Below the pieces are notes generated by a model, which saw only the letters and a program-made list of their open reading frames with translations, had not been told where the DNA came from and ran no database searches. From assembly GCA_934183045.1 (NCBI GenBank), contig CAKPRW010000064.1:1-8314 (forward strand): a stretch of DNA of 8,314 bases, written 5' to 3'. A program made the translations under genes and the position numbers. The DNA is from an uncultured Clostridia bacterium (GTDB taxonomy: Bacteria; Bacillota; Clostridia; TANB77; CAG-508). Shown in pieces: positions 1 through 5,774 of this stretch. Each line of letters begins with the position of its first letter. Within the stretch, counting starts at the first letter, position 1.

Positions 1-426
1 CCTTTAGTAATTTTTATGTACATAGATACAATTATAGATAATCTCTTAAAAGGAATTAATGAATCCTTTTGGGTAATGTGTTGTAATATTATTGATCTTG
101 TTACAACTATTACCATTTTATATTTTTTAGTTCCTATATTAGGTATGACAGGATATATATTTAGCATTTATGTAAGTGAAATATTAAATTTTACGATTAG
201 TAATTTTCAACTAAAGAAAAAAATTCCTTTTAAACTTTCTTTAAAAAAATTTATATTGTTGCCATTTATCTCTAGTATTTTAAGTTATTTTCTTACTAAT
301 TTGATAAAAATAACTTTTAATAATTTTATATGGTTTTTAATATTTAAAATATTAATATATTTGATTTTGTATATTTTGATTTTATTGATATTTTACAAAA
401 TAAAAAATATCTGTAAGAATAATTAG
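1..426 (+). CDS. SpoVB-like lipid flippase, C-terminal part (partial)
   Basis: The reading frame is open from the first base of the window, so the 5' part of the gene lies outside; 141 residues remain and end at TAG. The start (PLVIFMYIDTIIDNLLKGIN) resembles the late transmembrane region of the SpoVB / polysaccharide-biosynthesis branch of the MOP flippase superfamily, where a motif of the type 'D-x-x-x-D-x-x-L-K-G' precedes helices 11-14. About three or four strongly hydrophobic segments follow, with a short Lys-rich loop between them, as expected for an integral membrane protein. Members of this family flip undecaprenyl-linked precursors across the membrane; SpoVB of Bacillus is needed for spore cortex peptidoglycan. 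A carboxypeptidase gene directly downstream on the same strand fits a cell-wall role. Assignment to SpoVB rather than another flippase of the family is inference, because the N-terminal part is not visible. Confidence 0.75.
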   Translation, partial: PLVIFMYIDTIIDNLLKGINESFWVMCCNIIDLVTTITILYFLVPILGMTGYIFSIYVSEILNFTISNFQLKKKIPFKLSLKKFILLPFISSILSYFLTNLIKITFNNFIWFLIFKILIYLILYILILLIFYKIKNICKNN

Positions 427-461
427 TTATTTTTTAGCTATTAATTTCATATATTCTAATA

Positions 462-505
462 AAAACCTCTTTTATTCTTGCTATTTAAGAGGATTTTAAT
501 AAAAT
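462..505 (+). terminator. Possible weak terminator after the flippase gene
   Basis: CCTCTT at 466-471 can pair with AAGAGG at 487-492. The stem extends by A-T pairs (462-465 with 494-497) across one bulged base, and an AT-rich tail follows. The loop is 15 bases and the stem is short, so termination would be partial at best and some readthrough into the carboxypeptidase gene is likely. Confidence 0.3.
478..505 (+). promoter_or_regulatory. Candidate promoter of the carboxypeptidase gene
   Basis: TTGCTA at 478-483 and TAAAAT at 500-505 are 16 bases apart and resemble a vegetative (sigma-A) -35/-10 pair with several mismatches. The start site would be near 512, just before the 13-base palindrome at 514-526. 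Bacillus dacF uses a sporulation sigma factor; I did not see a convincing sigma-F or sigma-G site here. Confidence 0.25.
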
Positions 506-513
506 ATTTATTG

Positions 514-526
514 GAGCAAATTGCTC
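514..526 (+). repeat. Operator-like palindrome upstream of the carboxypeptidase gene
   Basis: GAGCAAATTGCTC is a perfect inverted repeat (GAGCAA / TTGCTC around a central A). It lies 4 bases before the Shine-Dalgarno sequence and just downstream of the candidate -10 box. The single-base centre favours a DNA-binding site over an RNA hairpin, although a 4-bp stem with a 5-base loop is also possible. A role as operator is inference. Confidence 0.3.
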
Positions 527-540
527 GAATGGAGGTTTTC

Positions 541-1842
541 ATGCAAAAATATAAATTTACAATTTCTATCCTTCTCATACTTATACTTACAGCATTTTAC
601 TACGCACCATGTTTCGCAAACGATTCGGATTCTATATATGTTTGGTCTACATCTTCCGAAACCGTCTTAACATCTACTAACGCTAGCAACAATAGTTCAA
701 ATAACGAAAATATTTCTAATGCAAATCTAGTTAGTAGTCCTACAAATAGCAACGAAAGTGAAAATAATTCATTAAATTTAGAGTCAGAATCTGCCATTTT
801 GATTGAACAAACAACAGGACAAATTTTATATGCACATAATATCCATGAACAGTTAAGACCCGCGTCTGTAACTAAAGTAATGAGTATTTTATTGATTATG
901 GAAGCTATAGATAGCGGTAAAATTTCTCTAACTGATACAGTCCCTTGCACTGAAAATGCTGCTTCCATGGGAGGATCCCAGATTTGGTTAGATCCTCGTG
1001 AAACTTTAACTGTCGATGAGATGTTAAAAGCTATATGTGTTGCTTCTGCTAATGATTGTGTTGTAGCAATGGCCGAATATCTTGCTGGATCTGAAGAAGC
1101 ATTTGTTCAAATGATGAATGATAAGGCTAAAGAGCTAGGCATGAATGATACTACATTTAAAAATTGTCATGGATTAGATGAAGACGGTCATATTACTTCA
1201 AGTTACGATATTTCTTTAATGTCTAGGGAATTACTAAATAATCATCCAAGTATTACAAATTATACCACTATATGGACCGATTCTTTAAGAAATGGAAAAT
1301 CAGGACTTTCAAATACTAATAAATTAATAAAGAATTATAAAGGGGCTACAGGATTAAAAACTGGTTCTACTGGTTTAGCTTTATATAACTTGTCAGCAAG
1401 TGCTACTCGTGATAATTTATCTTTAATTGCAGTAATTATGAAAGCTCCTTCAACTAAAGTTAGATTTAGTGAAGCTCAAAAGTTATTGGATTATGGTTTT
1501 AATACTTTTTCTTTTAAACAATTTGGTCAAAAAGGTGATGTTGTAAAAAATGTTTCTGTTAATAAAGGGGTTAAGTCTAATGTTGATGTAGTATATGAAC
1601 AAAATGCAGGTACACTAATGGAAAAAGGTAATGACAAAAACGTAGAACAAAAACTTCAACTCGAAGATAATATATCTGCCCCAATTTCAGCTGGTCAAAA
1701 AATTGGAGAGGCCCAATTCATGCTAAATGGTGAGGTTTTATCAAGTGTCAATATAGTCGCTAAAAATAACATTGATCAGATAAATTTATTTACTATGTCA
1801 AAAAGAATTATATATAAATGGATTGATTTACTAAGAAGTTAA
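541..1842 (+). CDS. Secreted D-alanyl-D-alanine carboxypeptidase (DacF/PBP5 type, peptidase S11)
   Basis: This protein removes the terminal D-alanine from peptidoglycan stem peptides outside the membrane and so limits cross-linking. All three penicillin-binding motifs are present in the 433-residue product: S109-V-T-K112 with the catalytic serine, S169-A-N171, and K273-T-G275. Residues 1-26 form a signal peptide (basic start, long Ile/Leu core, likely cleavage after CFA). Residues 28-82 are an Asn/Ser-rich, low-complexity spacer, longer than usual. Residues from about 325 to 407 fit the beta-rich PBP5 C-terminal domain, and the last 20 or so look like an amphipathic membrane anchor. I chose ATG 541 because GGAGG at 531-535 sits 5 bases upstream and the signal peptide starts there; the frame stays open back to a TTG at 478 with no Shine-Dalgarno. 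The flippase gene upstream and ytfJ opposite suggest the sporulation-linked DacF subgroup, which is inference. Confidence 0.92.
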   Translation: MQKYKFTISILLILILTAFYYAPCFANDSDSIYVWSTSSETVLTSTNASNNSSNNENISNANLVSSPTNSNESENNSLNLESESAILIEQTTGQILYAHNIHEQLRPASVTKVMSILLIMEAIDSGKISLTDTVPCTENAASMGGSQIWLDPRETLTVDEMLKAICVASANDCVVAMAEYLAGSEEAFVQMMNDKAKELGMNDTTFKNCHGLDEDGHITSSYDISLMSRELLNNHPSITNYTTIWTDSLRNGKSGLSNTNKLIKNYKGATGLKTGSTGLALYNLSASATRDNLSLIAVIMKAPSTKVRFSEAQKLLDYGFNTFSFKQFGQKGDVVKNVSVNKGVKSNVDVVYEQNAGTLMEKGNDKNVEQKLQLEDNISAPISAGQKIGEAQFMLNGEVLSSVNIVAKNNIDQINLFTMSKRIIYKWIDLLRS

Positions 1843-1886
1843 TTATAATATGTCATAAATTATTTTTTAATTTTAAAATTTAATAA

Positions 1887-1927
1887 AAAAATAAGTCAAA
1901 TTATATAATATTTTTTGACTTATTTTT
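1887..1927. terminator. Bidirectional terminator between convergent genes
   Basis: The arms 1887-1900 and 1914-1927 are a perfect 14-bp inverted repeat with the core AAGTCAAA / TTTGACTT and a 13-base AT-rich loop. Runs of A and T at the outer ends give a U-tract after the stem in both directions. It sits between the ends of the carboxypeptidase gene (plus) and ytfJ (minus), which converge here, and can serve both. Confidence 0.85.
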
Positions 1928-1931
1928 ATTT

Positions 1932-2528
1932 TTAAAAATCCATATTATCAGTTTCATCATATTCGAATTCATATGTTTCGTCTTCTGCTTGATTTGATTT
2001 TTTTATTTCTTTTTCTATTTTTCTTTCCACTGCCTTTTTATCATTTTCTTCCTTTTTCATGTTTTTATTATGCTTATTTTGCATTTCTTTTAGTATTTTT
2101 TGTGTTTCTTCTTTTTTATTTTGCATACAACGATTAAGCATACTATTTGTTTTTTCAATTAAATCTGGCATATAATCTAATAATTTATCTAATGACGATG
2201 TATGATTTACCGGTATTAATTTTACATTGTTTGATTGAATTACTAAAAACGCAACAGGATTTATTGTTACTCCTGCTCCAGATCCTCCTCCAAATGGTAA
2301 GCGATATTGAATAGCTTCTTCTTTATCCTTTTTTGTATATTCATCTATTGTTTCCCCTTTAAATTCACTTCCACCTGCCGCAAATCCGAATGATACTTTA
2401 GAAATTGGAATAATTACTATGTTGTTTGATGTCTCTATAGGTTCTCCTATTATTGTATTTACGTCTATCATGTCTTGTATACTATTCATAGCTGTAATCA
2501 TAAGACCTTCTATTGGATGTTCGCTCAT
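1932..2528 (-). CDS. ytfJ: Sporulation protein YtfJ (GerW family)
   Basis: The 198-residue product matches the GerW/YtfJ family closely in its first 125 residues. It has the HPIEGLM start, MIDVNTIIGEPIE at 20-32, the segment VIIPISKVSFGFAAGGSEF (38-56), the glycine cluster GGGSGAG (80-86) and VTINPVAFLVI (87-97). In Bacillus the family is made in the forespore and has been linked to germination; no catalytic activity is established that I know of. Beyond residue 137 there is a Lys/Glu-rich tail of about 60 residues, likely coiled coil then disordered with an acidic end, so the protein is longer than the roughly 150-residue Bacillus form. AAGGAG lies about 9 bases before the ATG. The start lies 47 bases inside the end of the DUF2953 gene, so it is probably translated by coupling as the last gene of the recX-scpA operon. 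Confidence 0.92.
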   Translation of the reverse strand: MSEHPIEGLMITAMNSIQDMIDVNTIIGEPIETSNNIVIIPISKVSFGFAAGGSEFKGETIDEYTKKDKEEAIQYRLPFGGGSGAGVTINPVAFLVIQSNNVKLIPVNHTSSLDKLLDYMPDLIEKTNSMLNRCMQNKKEETQKILKEMQNKHNKNMKKEENDKKAVERKIEKEIKKSNQAEDETYEFEYDETDNMDF

Positions 2529-3096
2529 ATTTCTTCACTCCTTTTTTTCTAGTTAAGATATATATTATATTTATAATATGTATCATTTTAATTTCAAATA
2601 TACCTGAAAACACCATATTTATTAAGTTTTTATTTATAAAAACTGGTTTCATTATAAATGTTTGATTCTCAAATTTTTTAATCTTTCTCTGTAATAAAAT
2701 AGCTATTACAGTACTTATTGCAGGTACTATTATTGATGTCATACTTGCATTTTCTGTTCCGATTTCTACTTTTAAATCAAATTTACTTATATTTATATTA
2801 GATTCTCTTAGAGCTTTAAAAACTTTTTTATCAAATTTGTTTTTATTATTTAATATATCTATGTCTATACTTTTCACTTTTTCTTTTAATTTCATTTTTT
2901 CTAATTTTGTTTTTGTTATATTTACTTTTAATATTGGTATTTTACTTAAAATCATAAGTTTTATTATTACTTTATAGTCTTCGTTTATGTGTCTTTTTTG
3001 TTGAGATGTAAATCTAAAGTTTATTACCTCTATTTTCAATTTAGAAAAAATGATTAATAATATACTAGTCGCTAAAATAATAAAAAGAAAAACCAA
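2482..3096 (-). CDS. DUF2953 membrane protein (YtfI-like)
   Basis: The product of 204 residues starts with one membrane helix (residues 2-17). A basic region follows, then the family-typical stretch KVEIGTENASMTSIIVPAIS (109-128) inside a second hydrophobic segment (about 118-136), and a third near 157-181. The order matches DUF2953 proteins, whose function is unknown; they are commonly found beside ytfJ, as here. I place the start at TTG 3096 because AAGGAGG lies 8 bases upstream (3105-3111) and the membrane helix then begins at residue 2. The frame is open further up to an ATG at 3201, which would add 35 residues, but neither that ATG nor the one at 3159 has a Shine-Dalgarno sequence. The last 16 codons overlap ytfJ in another frame and encode a basic, Tyr/Ser-rich tail (ERTSNRRSYDYSYE). 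Confidence 0.8.
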   Translation of the reverse strand: MVFLFIILATSILLIIFSKLKIEVINFRFTSQQKRHINEDYKVIIKLMILSKIPILKVNITKTKLEKMKLKEKVKSIDIDILNNKNKFDKKVFKALRESNINISKFDLKVEIGTENASMTSIIVPAISTVIAILLQRKIKKFENQTFIMKPVFINKNLINMVFSGIFEIKMIHIINIIYILTRKKGVKKYERTSNRRSYDYSYE

Positions 3097-3111
3097 TATT
3101 TTCGCCTCCTT
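3094..3111 (-). promoter_or_regulatory. Ribosome binding site that sets a TTG start for the DUF2953 gene
   Basis: Read on the minus strand, AAGGAGG (3111-3105) is followed after 8 bases by TTG (3096-3094). It is one of the best Shine-Dalgarno matches in the window and lies inside an open frame, which argues for TTG initiation over the upstream ATGs at 3201 and 3159. Confidence 0.65.
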
Positions 3112-3213
3112 CTTAGAGGATTTAATATTAGTTTTTCCATTTATTTCTTTTTTAAACATAAAATGATTAGAAGAATATTCAAAGTTTTCTTCTAGAAGCA
3201 TTTTAAAAAAAGT

Positions 3214-3963
3214 CTATGCTCTTTTAGCTTTTTCTACTGTTATATCACCAAATAATTCTTCTTGTTTTGTTTCTACTTTACTTCTTCTAGATAATTCTAA
3301 TAATCCAGAAAATGCTGTTACTACTTCTTGTTTGTCGTGTTTTTTTATTGAAAACATTTTGTTAAATACAAATCTTTTTTGTTTTACTAAAACTTTAAAC
3401 ATTTCTTTTACTTTACTTGCTACTGTGTAATTTTCTACAATTGCTATTTTTTCAATGTTTTTGGCATTTTGATTTAGTCTAACACTATTTCTTTCTATAA
3501 GCTCTTTGTATATATTAGGAATTGTGTTATCACTATATTGAACCTCTAGTTTTTGTTTTGGCAATTGTATGTTTTCTGGTGTTTTAAAATATCTATTAGA
3601 GAATGTTATATAATTCTCTTTAAATATTTTACTTATTTCTTTAAATTTTTTGTATTCTATTATTCTTCTTATTAGTTCTTCTTCAGTTATTTCTTCTTCC
3701 TCTTCTTCCTGTTTTGGTAAAAGATTTTTTGATTTTAAATATAATAATGTAGAAGCCATAACTAAGAATTCACTTGCTATTTCTAAATTCATTATTTCAT
3801 TTTGTTTTAAATATTCCATGTATTGATCAGTTATTTCACTTAAATTTATGTCATATATATTCATTTTGTTCTTATCTATTAAATGACATAGTAAATCTAG
3901 TGGTCCCTCAAAATTATCTATTTTAATTGGATATTGCTCTGTTTCTAATGTTAAGATTGCCAT
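3214..3963 (-). CDS. scpA: Segregation and condensation protein A
   Basis: ScpA is the kleisin subunit that bridges the SMC dimer and, with ScpB, forms the condensin that organises and separates new chromosomes. The 249-residue product shows the family start with FEGPLDLLCHLI (18-29), the motif FLVMASTLLYLKSKNLLP (66-83), a short acidic run (86-91) before the flexible middle, and a C-terminal winged-helix part around VVTAFSGLLELSRRSKV (214-230). Its length is normal. The start is ATG with a modest purine-rich GGAAAGGA element upstream. It lies 55 bases after recX and is probably cotranscribed with it; a weak extra promoter (TTGAAA, 17 bases, TATTTT) can be drawn across the end of recX. The usual downstream partner scpB is absent: only about 12 bases separate scpA from the open frame of the DUF2953 gene, or 117 bases from its likely TTG start. 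Confidence 0.95.
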   Translation of the reverse strand: MAILTLETEQYPIKIDNFEGPLDLLCHLIDKNKMNIYDINLSEITDQYMEYLKQNEIMNLEIASEFLVMASTLLYLKSKNLLPKQEEEEEEITEEELIRRIIEYKKFKEISKIFKENYITFSNRYFKTPENIQLPKQKLEVQYSDNTIPNIYKELIERNSVRLNQNAKNIEKIAIVENYTVASKVKEMFKVLVKQKRFVFNKMFSIKKHDKQEVVTAFSGLLELSRRSKVETKQEELFGDITVEKAKRA

Positions 3964-4018
3964 TATTTTTTCCTTTCCAGTGTGTCAAAAATAGTAAATC
4001 ATTTGCCACATTTCAATT

Positions 4019-4471
4019 TTATTTTTCACTTTCTTCTATTGCTATGTTTATATTGTCAATTTTATATCCTTTTTTTAATAAATAGTCTTTTATCTCATCT
4101 TGTTCCATTGTGTTTGATCTTTTATATATCAAATTTTTTGCAGATTTAATTTCATACAATTCTAATTCTTCTTTATTTTCGTATATATAATCTTCTATGT
4201 CTGATTTGTTTAACCCTTTAGACAATAGTTTATATTTTATTTCTTTTACACACAAATTCTTAAGTGCTATAAAGTTGTTTATTGTTTTTTCAATATATTC
4301 TTTGTCATTTATGTAGCTTGCTTGTTTTAAATATTCTATAATATCTTCTAATAAGTCTTCATTAATAGTTTTTGAAAATTTGTTTCTTACTTCATATTCA
4401 CTTCTTTTTTTGTATATTATATATTTTAATACTTTTGTTTTTTCTTTATCAAATTCTTCTATTGTATACAT
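4019..4471 (-). CDS. recX: RecX regulatory protein
   Basis: RecX binds along the RecA filament and modulates its recombinase and coprotease activity. The product is 150 residues of mostly charged helices and carries the repeated three-helix pattern of the family: YIIYKKRSEYEVRNKFS (18-34) with YLKQASYINDKEY (47-59), then KEIKYKLLSKGLNKSDI (76-92), then DEIKDYLLKKGYKIDNI (125-141). It is short, near the size of the E. coli protein and well below the roughly 260 residues of Bacillus RecX. AAGGAG stands 5 bases before the ATG. It lies downstream of recA but behind a strong terminator and with its own promoter, so it heads the recX-scpA-DUF2953-ytfJ operon instead of sharing the recA transcript. 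Sequence conservation in RecX is low; the repeats and position next to recA support the call. Confidence 0.88.
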   Translation of the reverse strand: MYTIEEFDKEKTKVLKYIIYKKRSEYEVRNKFSKTINEDLLEDIIEYLKQASYINDKEYIEKTINNFIALKNLCVKEIKYKLLSKGLNKSDIEDYIYENKEELELYEIKSAKNLIYKRSNTMEQDEIKDYLLKKGYKIDNINIAIEESEK

Positions 4472-4499
4472 TGATACTCCTTTTTATTTTTATGTTTTT

Positions 4500-4528
4500 A
4501 TTTTACTATATATATTAGTAAATATCAA
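4500..4528 (-). promoter_or_regulatory. Promoter of the recX-scpA-DUF2953-ytfJ operon
   Basis: On the minus strand TTGATA (4528-4523) and TAAAAT (4505-4500) are 17 bases apart, each one base from the sigma-A consensus. It lies between the recA terminator and recX and would give a leader of about 20 bases. I saw no GAAC-N4-GTTC LexA box around it. Confidence 0.6.
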
Positions 4529-4555
4529 ATGTTTTTATAAGTTTTTAGAATAATG

Positions 4556-4594
4556 ATTTATAAAAAGTAGTAAAGTTTTATCTTTACTACTTTT
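4556..4594 (-). terminator. recA terminator
   Basis: The arms 4563-4575 and 4582-4594 (AAAAGTAGTAAAG / CTTTACTACTTTT) pair perfectly over 13 bp with a 6-base loop. On the minus strand the stem is followed by a T-run at 4566-4562 and AT-rich sequence. It starts 12 bases after the recA stop codon, so recA is probably transcribed alone. Confidence 0.88.
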
Positions 4595-4605
4595 GTAATA
4601 TTGTT

Positions 4606-5649
4606 TTATTCTTCTTCATCTACTTTAGGTAATTCTTCTCCTAGACTTTGTTCAAATGCTTTTGCAAAATTGTCTCTTACCTTTTTTTCTACTTCTTCTA
4701 GAATATCAGGATTTGCTTGTAAGTATTTCTTTACGTTTTCTCTTCCTTGTCCTATTTTTTCTCCATTATAACTAAACCATGATCCTGCTTTTTCTATAAT
4801 ATCTAAGTTAACTGCCATATCTAAAATGTTTCCAGTTTTTGATATACCTTCTCCATACATAATGTCAAATTCTGCTTCTCTAAAAGGTGGTGCAACTTTA
4901 TTTTTTATTACTTTAACACGTGCTCTACTTCCTTTTATTTCTCCATCTTGTTTTATGTTTTCTATTTTTCTGATATCCATTCTAACAGATGCATAAAATT
5001 TAAGCGCTCTACCTCCTGTTGTTGTTTCTGGATTTCCAAACATAATTCCTATTTTTTCTCTTAATTGGTTTATGAAAATTAAAACTGTCTTTGTTTTATT
5101 TAATGCTCCAGCAAGTTTTCTTAATGCTTGTGACATTAATCTTGCTTGTAATCCCATATGAGAATCTCCCATATCTCCATCAATTTCAGCTTTTGGAACT
5201 AATGCAGCTACAGAGTCAACTACTATAACATCTAAAGCTCCACTTCTTACTAAACTTTCTGTGATTTCTAATGCTTGTTCTCCTGTGTCTGGTTGTGATA
5301 CTATTAAATTATCTATGTCTACTCCTAATTTTTTAGCGTATATAGGATCCAAAGCATGTTCTGCATCTATAAATGCTGCTTCTCCACCCATTTTTTGTGC
5401 TTCTGCTATTACATGTAATGCTAATGTTGTTTTACCAGATGATTCTGGTCCATATACTTCTATAATTCTTCCTCTTGGTACTCCACCAATTCCTAATGCT
5501 ATATCTAGACTTAAAGCCCCTGTTGGAATTGCTTCTATTTCCATTGCTTTAAATTCTCCTAATTTCATTACAGAACCTTTTCCAAATTGTTTTTCTATTT
5601 GGCTCATTGCCATTTCTAATGCTTTCTTCTTTTCTGTATTTTCTCCCAT
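4606..5649 (-). CDS. recA: Recombinase RecA
   Basis: RecA forms ATP-dependent filaments on single-stranded DNA, carries out strand exchange and triggers LexA self-cleavage in the SOS response. The 347-residue product has Walker A GPESSGKT (67-74), catalytic E97 in IDAEHALDP, Walker B VIVVD (141-145), the NQLREK segment with Q195, the DNA-binding L2 loop with GNPETTTGG (205-213) and a short acidic C-terminal tail (KVDEEE). Length and motifs are complete. The start is ATG 5649: GAGGAGG lies 6 bases upstream, and the in-frame TTG at 5664 overlaps that ribosome binding site, so it is unlikely to be used. A near-consensus promoter with a LexA-like box just downstream suggests SOS control. A strong terminator follows the gene. 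Confidence 0.98.
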   Translation of the reverse strand: MGENTEKKKALEMAMSQIEKQFGKGSVMKLGEFKAMEIEAIPTGALSLDIALGIGGVPRGRIIEVYGPESSGKTTLALHVIAEAQKMGGEAAFIDAEHALDPIYAKKLGVDIDNLIVSQPDTGEQALEITESLVRSGALDVIVVDSVAALVPKAEIDGDMGDSHMGLQARLMSQALRKLAGALNKTKTVLIFINQLREKIGIMFGNPETTTGGRALKFYASVRMDIRKIENIKQDGEIKGSRARVKVIKNKVAPPFREAEFDIMYGEGISKTGNILDMAVNLDIIEKAGSWFSYNGEKIGQGRENVKKYLQANPDILEEVEKKVRDNFAKAFEQSLGEELPKVDEEE

Positions 5650-5671
5650 AATATTCCTCCTCAATTTCTTT

Positions 5672-5683
5672 GAACTTTTGTTT
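5672..5683 (-). promoter_or_regulatory. Candidate LexA (SOS) box of recA
   Basis: On the minus strand AAAC-AAAA-GTTC matches the Gram-positive LexA core GAAC-N4-GTTC in 7 of 8 positions. It begins about 9 bases after the recA -10 box, over or just past the expected transcription start, where a repressor would block RNA polymerase. The single mismatch and AT-rich background leave some doubt. Confidence 0.5.
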
Positions 5684-5692
5684 GTTAAAAGT

Positions 5693-5720
5693 ATTATATA
5701 CCAAATTTTTGTTTTGTCAA
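5693..5720 (-). promoter_or_regulatory. recA promoter
   Basis: On the minus strand a perfect -35 TTGACA (5720-5715) and a perfect -10 TATAAT (5698-5693) are separated by 16 bases. It lies in the gap between the solute-binding protein gene and recA and gives recA its own strong start. Confidence 0.85.
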
Positions 5721-5774
5721 GTTCTTTTTTTAATTTTATATAATTATTTGTTTTTTATATACTTGTTAATATTT

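Noticed and set aside
462..505. T-box or other riboswitch before the carboxypeptidase gene
   Set aside because: The leader is too short and lacks any conserved T-box or aptamer sequence; only a weak hairpin is present.
478..540. Extended start of the carboxypeptidase at TTG 478
   Set aside because: No ribosome binding site precedes it, and the added 21 residues would bury the signal peptide; ATG 541 has GGAGG at the right distance.
600..968. Open frame of 122 codons on the minus strand
   Set aside because: It lies wholly inside the carboxypeptidase gene, has no ribosome binding site and encodes no recognisable protein. It is a shadow frame.
3964..4018. Separate promoter for scpA (TTGAAA, 17 bases, TATTTT)
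   Set aside because: The -10 box has two mismatches and no terminator precedes it, so cotranscription with recX explains scpA expression adequately.
5650..5664. recA start at TTG 5664
   Set aside because: The codons would be read from the Shine-Dalgarno sequence itself. ATG 5649 is correctly spaced and matches the family N-terminus.
5261..5743. Open frame of 160 codons on the plus strand
   Set aside because: It runs antisense to recA and its promoter. The reading is the usual shadow of a conserved coding frame.
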